Below are positions 43,881-54,713 of a stretch of DNA of 64,000 bases, in pieces. Position 1 is the first letter of the stretch; each line of letters begins with the position of its first letter. The stretch is from Nageia nagi (lineage: Eukaryota; Pinophyta). The notes under the pieces are model-generated. The model was not told where the DNA came from. It did no database searches and was given only the letters and a program-made list of their open reading frames with translations. Position numbers and translations under genes: made by a program. Where the stretch lies: assembly GCA_050084985.1 (NCBI GenBank), contig JBITNC010000001.1, forward strand, positions 77,996,001 to 78,060,000, given 5' to 3'.

Positions 43881-46065
43881 GATGATTTATGGAATATGGA
43901 TTAACACCATCAATTTATAAACCCAATTTGACACCCTAGCTTCATCCAAAAATTTACTAGGCCATAGATTTTCTATATGTTTCATTTTTTCTATATTTTT
44001 CATTGCTCTAAAATATTTAAAAATGTGTAATACACCATATTCACTTCTATTTTTTGCATGCTAATCCATATACTCTGCAAGTGACTACACTTATATATTC
44101 TAATGAGTCTATTGATAAGTGAATATGGGAAAAACCTTTTGAGGAACATTATTCCTTATAGTTCTTGCATAGTATCTATCTGCACCACACTTTGGACATA
44201 ACTCAAATTTTCATATGATCCTACAATATATTCAATCATTAATACAAGCATGGTATGAAACACATGATACCCCTACATCCTTCAAAATGTTTCATGCCTT
44301 TCTATATGAAGAAGGGATGACATTATCAATTAGAAGAATCTTGTTATTTATAAAATAATAAATGATAAAAAATACCTTATAAATTTATAAAAATAAAAAA
44401 ATTATAAAATAAAAAATATATACTTCAAAAGATCATTGACACTTGTATCTGATCATCCATTTTTGGTTTTTATATTCATGATAAGTTAGATCGCTTCTAA
44501 CTTGGAAATACATGCTCCTTTATATAAAGATATTTTGGTAGTAGTATACATGCTATCATTTTCAAAATCACCTTTTGTTACATCATCATGTATATGAGGA
44601 TTATCAGTCATGCCTATATCATTATTTTCATGTGTATATATTGATTGAAAAAAATCATACATCACATTTTTTTATTGATCATGAGTGTTATTTATCTTTC
44701 ATTAGTATCACTATTGAATTTATGACTACATGAATAGGAGCCATTGGATTTGGATTTTTCATGAATTATACATATGCATCCTTAATATTTTTTTTATTGC
44801 TTCCTTTTTTTCCAATGAATATTTTTTTAATGTAGAATTGGCATTAAGATATTGTATTTGACCCTCTTATGTATTTGCTATAGTATGATGTGCTTATGAA
44901 ATTAGTTATTAAATATAATTAATATAATTAAAAAATATAATATTTTGAATTAATATGTAAACAAGTTATAACAAGTGTATAATAAAACATTATTATCATA
45001 ATGCATCAATTAATTATGTTTCTATTCATATATCATAATGCTAGGGAAAATTGTATATGGCCATTACATCATTATTTATAATATCCAATAAGTATTTATC
45101 AATAATTTTAACAAGTACATAGTTTAATTAAAATTTTAACAAGTAACATCATTATCAAACTATAACAAGTAACATGATTTTAAGTAAAAATTTAACAAGA
45201 ATTCCAACAGTTAGGTTCCTCAACAAGAAACCTCCCTTTGGTTCTTCAACAAACTAACAAGTAACATAGAGAGTCATAATTGCATGCCTACTACAATATT
45301 ATTCAATTTATACTATAATCTCCCTTTTCTTGATGCTTCCATACTAGTTTAATAAATACATTTGGATCTATTGAATCCATACATCTCTTAATTATGTGCT
45401 AGAACAAATTTATTGGTATTGTAGCACTAAGATCTCATCACCAAGGGTAAGAGTTACAATAGGATCCACACCTACAAAATTATATTTTTCTAGGAATAAT
45501 TTCATACTTATCATTGCATATTCTACAAAAATTTATTTTTCTAGATAATTGATAACTTTGTAGTTGTTTTATATATCCTATAATGTTTTAATGTATCTTT
45601 GGTTATCATTAATGTACCAACATTTTGAATATTTTATTTTTGATGTTGCATTTCCCACAAACATATAACATATTGTTATAATTGTGAAACTGGCCTAAGA
45701 AATGGCATCAATAGTTCTTTTTCACTATATGGAAAAACTTGCACATTTGATAATATAAAAAACACATGTCTACATTAGGTACATTAGAAGGTTTGATCAC
45801 ATATGAATGATTGTAATAAATGAATTATTTGTAAGATTTTGGAAAAGGTTTTTCAATTGGCCATGCATAATGTGCCTTGTGATCATATGTAAACTTATAT
45901 AAATGTACACAATTAGGTTCTAAATGCAAATCACTAACACTCTATTTGGTAGCTTTATTGGATCAAAATTTGGTAGTAATAGGTGAATTCATCCTTCATT
46001 TCATATTGTTGTACATATTTTTGCTCTTCTTCATATGATGAATCTACATATTTTGGTATTTTAAA
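43881..46065. other. AT-rich region with scattered minus-strand coding-like fragments
   Basis: No gene can be named. At 45070-45260 the word AACAAGTAACAT recurs about five times. Between about 45400 and 46060 the minus strand reads coding-like fragments (LYKFTYDHKAHYAWPIEKPF, LYVCGKCNIKNKIF) that may continue the thioredoxin-like remnant at 46066-46365. Confidence 0.4.
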
Positions 46066-46365
46066 TCAAACATTCTCTTTTAGATGTTCAACATATTTAG
46101 TAGGTTCAATTGGACCAATGGGATCTTTCCAAATAGTAGGAGTTAATGCTACCTTTATATTTTTTAGGTCATCAAAATTATAATAATGTATTTCTACATA
46201 TTCCCATTGATGCTTTTGCCAAATCTTACATCTTGAACACCACATACAATATGCACTATAATAAATAGTGATAACATCACTAAATTCTTCTATCATATTA
46301 TCATCCATTGGTTCAATTCCTATAAATTCTCATCCTATTGGGTATAACTTTTCAACTAATTTATT
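46066..46365 (-). pseudogene. Thioredoxin-like protein remnant
   Basis: The minus strand reads LVEKLYPIG (stop) EFIGIEPMDDN, then an 80-codon open stretch 46308-46066. Its pattern suggests a thioredoxin fold: a beta strand DVITIYYSAY followed by CMWC (CxxC), a helix, a second strand YVEIHYYNFDD, then VALTPTIW with a threonine-proline like the cis-proline loop, and a final helix PTKYVEHLKE. Family and origin are unknown. It has a stop both upstream and downstream. The order of strand, CxxC, helix, strand, TP is the evidence; I recognise no orthologue. Confidence 0.35.
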
Positions 46366-46904
46366 CTTCTAATTAAAGACTTAATTATGGTTAATAAGAA
46401 TTTTCATCGAGCTTAATATAAAAATCAATAGAAATAAGATAATTATTCATGAAGAATTGGAAAATCAAATTAAATATCATGCATGATAATGAATTAACTC
46501 CTAATCATCATCATAATTAAAGATGAAGATGGAAAAAGGTCTTATTTAACATTAGCCATAATATTAACTAGTTAAATATTACACATAATGTCATCAAGTG
46601 ATAATTTAATTTATCTTACATTTCTACATATCGAATAAAATTTGACTATCAAATCATGATATAAACCTCATTTTTATTCAATGATATATCTATTATCCTA
46701 GGATGAATGTATGGTGTTTTTTGGTCTTCATCATTCTAATGATGAAACGTCTATTCTCCTCTTATCAATCAAGTATGGTATAGGATCATCATAAGATGAG
46801 TCATCAGTTCTTATAATCCTTGACATATTGATCACTAATCTAATTATGATGTCAATAATGAACTCACTTACCTATTTCAATATTAAAGAAATAAAATAAA
46901 AATA
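46366..46904. other. AT-rich spacer, nothing recognised
   Basis: No gene or repeat identified. Confidence 0.5.
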
Positions 46905-47005
46905 GTGGTTTAAGGTTTAGAATATAAGGTATAGATTTTTGGATTTAGGGTTAAAGGTATAAGGTTTAGGTTTATAGTTTAGGATATAAGGTATATGATT
47001 TGGGT
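46905..47005 (+). repeat. Short telomere-like block
   Basis: Degenerate TTTAGGTTTAGGATATAAGG-like words, G-rich strand on plus. Confidence 0.65.
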
Positions 47006-47594
47006 AGGTGTAAGAAGATGAGTCCACATAAAGAGAAATTTTTATGACTTAGAAAATTTTAATAAATTTTTTTTTTTAGGAATAAAAATATATGGGGACA
47101 ACCTTTAGATAATTCTCTACAAAATTAAAAAAAATAAGTTTGAAAAAATGATAACTTTAGGTCACATTATGCATGATAGACATGAGCATTTTTTAAAACT
47201 GTAATTACAACCTATAAAAAATAATATTAATGAAAAAAATATGAAAAAATATCCAATACAAGATTCATTATGTTAGGAATATTTTTATAAAAGGATTTAA
47301 AAAATAGATTAGTTTTGATCAAAATATATGTGATGAACATGTGAATGGTATGGTCCTAAAATAATATTTTTTAAATAGTGGTTTGTATTCATACCTATCA
47401 AAAATAAAGTTTTATCATCTGGGTATTGGAATAAATTATATATTTAAAAACTAGACTCAAAGCCCTATGTTTTTACTTGATTGATCTTCATCAATATTAA
47501 ATATTTAATTTCTTCCAATTTTGAGATCAATATGACCAAACATAAAAAAAACTTACACTTTTTAACCATAAATTACCCAACTTCTTGCACTAGC
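47006..47594. other. Spacer between telomere-like blocks
   Basis: AT-rich, no gene seen. Confidence 0.5.
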
Positions 47595-48260
47595 CCATTT
47601 AGGGTTTAGGATTAAAAGTTTATAATTTTTTTTTATTAGGGTTTAGGATTTAGGATTTATGATTTAGGATTTAGTGTTTAGGATATAAGGTATAAGATTT
47701 AGGGTTTAATTGTTTAGGTTTTAGGGTATAGGGTTTAAGGTTTAATGTTTAGGTTTTGGGCTTAGGGTTTAGGATTTAAGGTATAGGGTTTAGGGTTTAA
47801 GTTTTAGGGTATAGGGCATAAGGTTTAGGATTTATGAATTAGGATTTAATATTCAAGGTTAATGATTTAGGATTTTGGGGTTATGGTTTATGATTTAAGG
47901 TATAGGGTATAGGGTTTAGGATTTAATATTTAGGTTTAAAGGTTTAGATTTTTAGGATTAGGGTTTACAATTTAAGGTTTAGGGTTTAAATTATAGGGTA
48001 TAGCATTTAATGTTTAGGTTTTTGGGGTTAGGGTTTATGATTTAAGGTTTAAGGTATAGGGTATAGGGTTTAATGTTTAGGATTAAAGGTTTAGGATTTT
48101 GGGGTTAGGGTTTATGATTTAATATTTAGGGTATAACATTTAGGGTTTAGGGTTTAAGATTTAGGGTTAAATGTTTAGGATTTTGGGGATAGGATTTACA
48201 ATTTAGAATTTAAGGTTTAATATTTAGGGTTTTAGGATTAGGCTTTATGGTTTATTGATC
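47595..48260 (+). repeat. Long degenerate telomere-like array
   Basis: About 660 bases of TTTAGGG-derived words with frequent variants AGGATTTAGG and GGTATAGGGTTTA, almost all in one orientation. Higher-order units containing GATTTAAGGTATAGGG recur several times. Confidence 0.85.
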
Positions 48261-48286
48261 TATAAACCCTACTCAATACTTTATTT

Positions 48287-48563
48287 TTGATTCCACACTT
48301 AAAATATTTCTAAATGCTTGCAAAAATAAATTTTAATCAATCACATAAAAGTATTACATAAATATTTATCTTGGTTTGACTGATGTGGTCTACATCTAGC
48401 TACAAATGAGTGATTCTTTCTTATTATGATGAATCTTCTTTTAACAATGCTCAATGAATAGAAATTCCACTCCCATTATCTTGTATAAGTGCTCCCATAT
48501 TATAATTCTTATGCTTGATTACTATAGTTACCTCCCTAAATAATAAGAAGATTTATCTATCAT
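48287..48563 (+). repeat. Dispersed repeat, copy 1
   Basis: Matches 50453-50737 with scattered differences; shared words include GATGTGGTCTACATC and AATTCCACTCCCATTATCTT. Confidence 0.85.
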
Positions 48564-49161
48564 AAATATTAATTTTAAAACTGATTATGTGCTAGGATTA
48601 CACATACCAAGCTTTCCATTAACTTAATATGATTCTTCATAATATGTATTTCCACTTATGCATCATGAGATCTCTTCCAACACTTCATGAACATGGTGTA
48701 ACTCTCACAATGTATCACCATTTTCTTCTTCCAAGCATGATGATTTTGGTAATAAGATTCAAATCTTGCCTCACCCATGGACACCTTGGAATCTTTATTA
48801 TGGATTTATATTTACATAAAATACATTTTATTCCCAAGACATGGAACTCTCCCTATAGGGGGAAAATTGATAATTCCACTCTTTATTCTTCCTTTTATAA
48901 TATTAAGGGGTTTATTTTAGGAGACAAAGTGGTTACAATAATAAAACCAAATTTGGTGTGTTACCCTTTACAAATGGTCTCTCTCATTTACTCTTGATAT
49001 AATATCCTTTGACTCCCTCTATTTAGATATTTCATGTAACAATAATAATTAAAGATTGTTATTGTTATAATTCATCCATAATAGTCTAAATAAAACCATT
49101 CATAGGCTAAATAATAATAATAATAATAAGTACCTCTAAATATCCAATAGACTAATAATAA
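48564..49161. other. Spacer with one unrecognised open stretch
   Basis: 48629-48997 is open for 122 codons on the plus strand, longer than expected here, but has no recognisable domain. TATTAGGG-like and GGGGGAAAATTG purine runs occur. I do not call a gene. Confidence 0.35.
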
Positions 49162-50452
49162 TGTAGATGCCATATGATATCACCACTTGGAACATTGAAC
49201 ATTAACATGACATGTTTAACTTTGTTTGACTAGAACTTCTCCCCAATTAATTGTTGGTTCATTGATTTCAACCTAGTGACTTAGATTATGCTAGCATTCT
49301 TCACTTGAGGGGTTTGTTAAGGCCCTTTTATTGGAAATTTCAACTCAATGGTGGGTCCCCATCAGCATCTGTGAGTGGCTAGGTGGATTGTGTTATAGGT
49401 CTTGGTAGTTAGTGATCAATGGTATGATCATTAGAGGAATGTTCCAACTCCCATAGTAGGGTCAACCTTCCATATCATCTTTACTTAGAAGGTTCACTTC
49501 ATAGTAGTGTCTCACATAATTGGTAATGTGGTAGGATTTCAACTAATAGGTGGTTATTACAAAAGCTAACATTCTTCCTATATATCAATGGATCCTCCCC
49601 TTTAGCATTAACATTGGTGGCTTATACAGTAGGTTATGATAGTAGAGTATTTTCCTCCATGTGGTCTTCTTTGTTTCTTCATGTTGACCTCCCATTTGCT
49701 ATCCAAATTGTTGGTGGTACCTATGATATGGCATGAGCTCTTTCCATCACTTAGATTCTCTAGGTCATCCACCTTCCAATGTCAATGTGGGTCCTCCTTT
49801 CACATTGGACATGGTAGGATACATGATGGCTCATGCTAGTAGGGTGTTGATCCCTTTTTACTTGTAATTGGCCTCTCATTATTCATTTAACTTAACCTCC
49901 ATTTAGATACTTTAATCCCATTTAAATTTAATAAGGATATTTGATTTTATAGAGATAAATAAAATAATTAAATAGTAATATTTAATTAAAATTTCAAACC
50001 TCTTTAAATCGCTCTAGTGATATATATTTGTAATTTTTTGAAGGCATCAGGAAGTTGATGGAGAGCTCTTCAAATTGAAGAGAACAAATAAAATTTTGGA
50101 GAATTTTATTTTACAAAAATTCAAAATCCATTACATATCACTCATACCAATGGAGAAAACTCTTTCACCTTGAAAGCAATCTATAATAAGATCTCAAATA
50201 TCATAATCTTTAGATATCTTCACTTATTAATTTTTGGCACTACACATCTTTAGGTATTTGTAGTTGCCTCTCTTGGGACTTACTTTTTTTTATTTTCATA
50301 TAGGTTATACATTCATTCTAACCAATTCTTTTGATGGCTCACTTTGGTATTTATGATTTTTTCTCCTCCTTCTTTTGGACTTTTTTTTTAATTCTCCTAG
50401 TAGATGAACTACTGTGATACTAACTTTATCTTTAGATTTATTCAAGAGTTTC

Positions 50453-50737
50453 TTTTGGATCTCACACTTAAATATTTCTAAGTTCTTACAAAAATAAATT
50501 CTAATTAATCACACAAAAGTGTGATAAAAATATTTACCTTGGTTCAATCAATGTGGTCTACATCCAATTACAAATGAGTGATTCTTCATTGTTATAATGA
50601 ATCTCCTTTTTACAATACTTAATGAATGGAAATTCCACTCCCATTATCTTGTAGAAGTGCTCCAATATTATAATTCTTATGCTCACTTCTTATAACTAAC
50701 TCCTGAACAAAAGGAAGATTTTCATATCATATAGTGT
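50453..50737 (+). repeat. Dispersed repeat, copy 2
   Basis: Second copy of 48287-48563, in the same orientation, 2.2 kb away. Confidence 0.85.
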
Positions 50738-51829
50738 TTCAAATAAAAAAGACCCCTTTAAGGACCACTCAAATATGAACATATATGAGTTAAAATGTAA
50801 GCTATATTGGACCTTATAAGTACCAACTACAATAGATCATTGAACCAAAATACTAAGGAGGCTTTTCAAGACATCCTTCCAAAAAAACTAAGCTTAAATG
50901 AATGATAACATGAATAGATCTAGATTATGTTAATAAACATCATATTATACCTAATAGTGACAAATTTTACTAATGTACCTAACTTAGTTAGCTAGATCAC
51001 TAGATGGCTTCAAAAATTACCCAATCTACATTCACTATGGAAATGTGATGATCTTAAGCATTTTTGAAAATACAATAATATTTGTTTATCAAAATGCTAG
51101 GACCCTTAGTGATTTGTAACCTACAAACACAAAGTATAAAAGATGAAAGTCAAGATCATGATAATTATATGAGATAATCCTACTATAGAAATAAATAATG
51201 AAAAGAAGATAGATAAGTGTGATAGGTATGTATTTGATCTTATAGGAGAGAAAATGCTTAGAATTACTAATTCCTAGCTTACCTCAAGGACAAGAACTCC
51301 CAATTACTTCTCTCATATGCTTGATGAAGATTGTTGGATGTAGTAATCCTTCAAATTTGTCACTCCAATATATAAGAATCAATAAATTCAAAGATTAAAT
51401 TTTGCACAAATTACCAGATCAAAAATTGAGATGTGAGCTTGCTTAAATAGATTTTTGTAACATGTAACTTCTTAAATTTAAAATCCATACAAATTTCAAT
51501 ATAAAATGATTATTGATTTATTAATTCTTGATTAGATTCAAATTAGATTTGATCATATTTGATTTGAGAAAAATTAAAAATATGTTAATTCATTATTCTT
51601 GTCTCTTATCTGTTGAGCATATTTGAAACATCAATAGTGACTTGGCAATCTGTAACTAGAGTTCTACATCTTCTTGCTTTCTTACTTGATGAGTCATCAT
51701 AACATAGCAAGGTGATGTGTAAGTTTTTTTAGCTATTTTCTTACAAATTGACAATAAATATATCAACCATATTAATGTGAAAAATATTAATAAGATAAAT
51801 TAAATATTTAAGGTATCAAATTAATTCAC

Positions 51830-52330
51830 ATTTGACTAAGTAAAGAAGATGATTAAATGTATTTATCATGACTAATGTTAATTAATATTTTAGGTATAAA
51901 TGACTATGATCAAAATTGTAAATAATATGACTAATATTATTTGCAATTTAAAAATAAATGACTATGGTTTAAACTATAATAAATATGACTAAGTTTAATT
52001 TCTCTTTAACCATAAATGAATATGATAAAAATGTAATCAATATGAAAAATATTACTTATATTTTCCAAATGATTATGATTGAAATGCAATAAACTTGACT
52101 AAGTTTGATTGTAATTTTTAAGTACATGATTATGATTGAAAACACAATTAGCATAAAGAATAATAATTGCATTTCCCAAGGTAATTGACTATGATCAAAA
52201 ATACATTTAACATGATTAATGTTACTCATGTTTTCCAAATATAAGACTATGATCAAAACACAATAAATACGATAAATATAAATTATGATTTCCAAAGTAA
52301 ATGATTAAGATAAGTAAACATTTAATACAA
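51830..52330. repeat. Degenerate tandem repeat, unit about 60-75 bp
   Basis: About seven units share AAATGACTATGATCAAAA, ATATGACTAATGTTAATT and TTTTCCAAA words in the same order. Nothing coding. Confidence 0.75.
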
Positions 52331-52506
52331 TGAATATTAATTACAAATTAACTATGATAAGGAAATAAATGATTATTCATGAAGCATCATTAAATATGAT
52401 CAACATTGCTAAAGTATGCTCAATAATGCTAAATAAAATAAACATGCTAGTGATAAAAGAGGGTTATGCCAAATGTAGTGCATGATGCTAGATTTGGGTG
52501 TTTACA

Positions 52507-54087
52507 TCTTTCCCCTTTTTTATATGCATTTTGACTAGGCTAAATGCAATGTAAAAACCTAATTTTATGTAATATGAATTGGATGTGATAGCTAACTACC
52601 CCAAGTGATATGTATGATCCCCTTCAAATGCATTGGTAGCAAGGTAAGGAATACAAGGATGTGTTTGACATTGAAAGGATAGAGAAATGGAAGGAACAAG
52701 GATTAGGAGACAAAATACCATAATATTTCTAAACATATCATCATGTTCTAGAAATATGCTTGCATTTAATAAATACCATCGCATTCTGGAAACATCACTA
52801 CATTTAGGGCTAGGCAAAAAATATGATGGCATTTCCAATTGGATGGGCTACAAAAGAAAAAGGGTGGACTAATTTGGTTCATTTTGATTTATTCTTTCTT
52901 ATTGATAGAGTTTCAACTATGCCACCTCCTCCTTCTACTCAAATGAATATAATTGACATAGCATAGCATCCCCATCACCATAATAGGCCAAGGGCCCTCC
53001 AAGTTAGTGCTAAACCCTAATTTGGTAATTTAATTAAGTTTTAATTTAATTTAATTATCCAAATAGGTTAGTTAGGAAAATAAACATGATGTGGATAAAT
53101 CTAATTATTATTTAATTAAAATGAATGTGAAAGGGTAGAACACTAAAAAAATATAAATAGGTAGGCAATAGATAAAAAATAAAAGATGCAAGTTGCATTC
53201 AAGGCCAAATAGGGTGAAAAACTAGAAACACAAGGGGTCTTGATGTTTTCCAAAGGGAAACACCAGGGGTTCCCACATTTTTGACCTAGAGTAGAGGGTC
53301 TCATGTTTTTCCTTGGTCAAAGAGAAAAACACCTAAGTTCATGGTGTTTTTGAATTTTTTTTATTTTTATATTTTCTAACAAGAGGATGAGTGAGTAGAT
53401 ATGTGACATCATTTATGATCTATGTGGGGGCTCCTCTAGAGCATGATGGGAGAGGAGGATTGAAAGTGGCTCTTCTCATTTGATATCAGATACACTAGAA
53501 TGATGGATCCATTACATGCGATAATGGGTACATCACTACATTAGTGGAGATATGGGATACCTCCACCAACACATTTATACTACCCATAGGAGAGTGTATA
53601 ATCACTCTAAAGGACATATGGAGGATATTTAGGATCCATATAGAGAGAGAGCTTATGATCAAGCTCAAATCTAATATTGGTTGATAAAAAAAATAACAGG
53701 ACTAATAGGAGAAAACTAGTGGAGACTATGCTAGGGAAAACATGGATTTGAATATAAGGATACCTAGGAGAGAAGCATATACGAGGCTACACTTGTATTT
53801 ATGATGGTGATCATCATGATGTATATCTATTCTAACTCTTTTAAGGTATTATTCCCTTAGAAGTTTTAGACACCTAAAAATGATCCTCTTTCAATAAATG
53901 AAAGAGGGGAATAAAAATTTTAGGCAAATAATAAGTTTATCAAAATATTCTATTCACTAGTGATCCAGTACAATTGTTGATGATCATACCCAGTTGCTAG
54001 CATCTGATAGGTAATCGCTAGCGATCTTTAAAATAGAAAACATAAAGCAAAAAAAAAAAAATTAGGTACCTAAGGAAACAAGCTAAC
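52507..54087. other. LTR-like region with TATA box, no gene
   Basis: A TATA-like box TATAAATAG lies at 53152. Repeated words built on GAAACATC..CATTT occur at 52730-52850, and GGGAAACACC at 53265. One reading is a 2.2-kb LTR from TGTTTAC (52499) to GTAAACA (54697) with 7-bp inverted ends. Confidence 0.35.
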
Positions 54088-54114
54088 GGATCAAGGATGA
54101 ATCATCCTTGATCC
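54088..54114. repeat. 27-nt perfect palindrome
   Basis: The arm GGATCAAGGATGA is followed, after one base, by its exact reverse complement. A 12-bp palindrome ATCGCTAGCGAT lies about 80 bases upstream. A TATA box follows at 54215. Confidence 0.95.
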
Positions 54115-54214
54115 TACATTTTCCTTGTGTAGATATAATCTATGACAAGGTTGGATAAGATTTTTCATCTAGTCTTGCCTTCCAAAGTAGTAACTAATAC
54201 TACCTTGGAAAATC

Positions 54215-54223
54215 TATAAATAA
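54215..54223 (+). promoter_or_regulatory. TATA-like box
   Basis: TATAAATAA, 480 bases before the LTR-end/primer-site candidate at 54697-54713; plausible LTR promoter. Confidence 0.4.
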
Positions 54224-54700
54224 GACCACTCACATAGAGAGGAATGGAAAAAGATGAAATGCAACCTATGCTATTGAATTATATCTAGATTGCTAAGTAC
54301 ATTTTAGTTTACTATTTTTTGCTTATATGCATGTTTATTTCATGTTTTTATTATAATCTTAGAGCATGAGCAGGTATATTTTGATGGGTTGTTGTTCTAT
54401 GTATGTGCAAGATTCCAAGACTAGCAATTGATTAAAAAAGGAGAAACTAAGAAGTTATCAAGAAATAAAAAATTAGAATTATTCTTATTTTAGGTTCAAA
54501 TAAATGATATTTGGATCTTGAAGACATCAGCAAAGAAATGCCTCCAAGAGGCCTATATTACACATTGTATTGAAGCCCTCCATTGAGAGGCAACTTGTAA
54601 TCAAAATTGAGATTTATTTAGAGATCAATAAAGAGTTTCTATTGGTTGTGATAGCTTTTATTTGTGCATGCTTGTAAGGTTATTTTTTGAGTAAACATTT

Positions 54701-54713
54701 TGGTGCTAGAAGG
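54701..54713 (+). other. Primer-binding-site candidate after an LTR end
   Basis: GAGTAAACA (ending 54697) then TTT and TGGTGCTAGAAGG. It resembles the leader of plant gypsy elements. Whether it belongs to the gypsy element starting near 57540 is uncertain, because nearly 3 kb without gag separates them. Confidence 0.35.

Larger units (their letters stand above)
49162..52506 (-). repeat. Possible long LTR (minus orientation)
   Basis: The plus strand starts TGTAGATGCC and ends GGGTGTTTACA, close to the E2 LTR ends in inverse order. Immediately to the right is TCTTTCCCCTTTTTTA, a polypurine tract on the minus strand. That would make 49162-52506 a 3.3-kb 3' LTR, a length known only in Ogre-like elements. 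No partner LTR is seen, so this is speculative. The interval has no recognisable gene. Confidence 0.25.

Noticed and set aside
37316-48260. Telomere-like repeats read as a real chromosome end
   Set aside because: The units are degenerate, in both orientations, and flanked on both sides by many kilobases of retroelement DNA.
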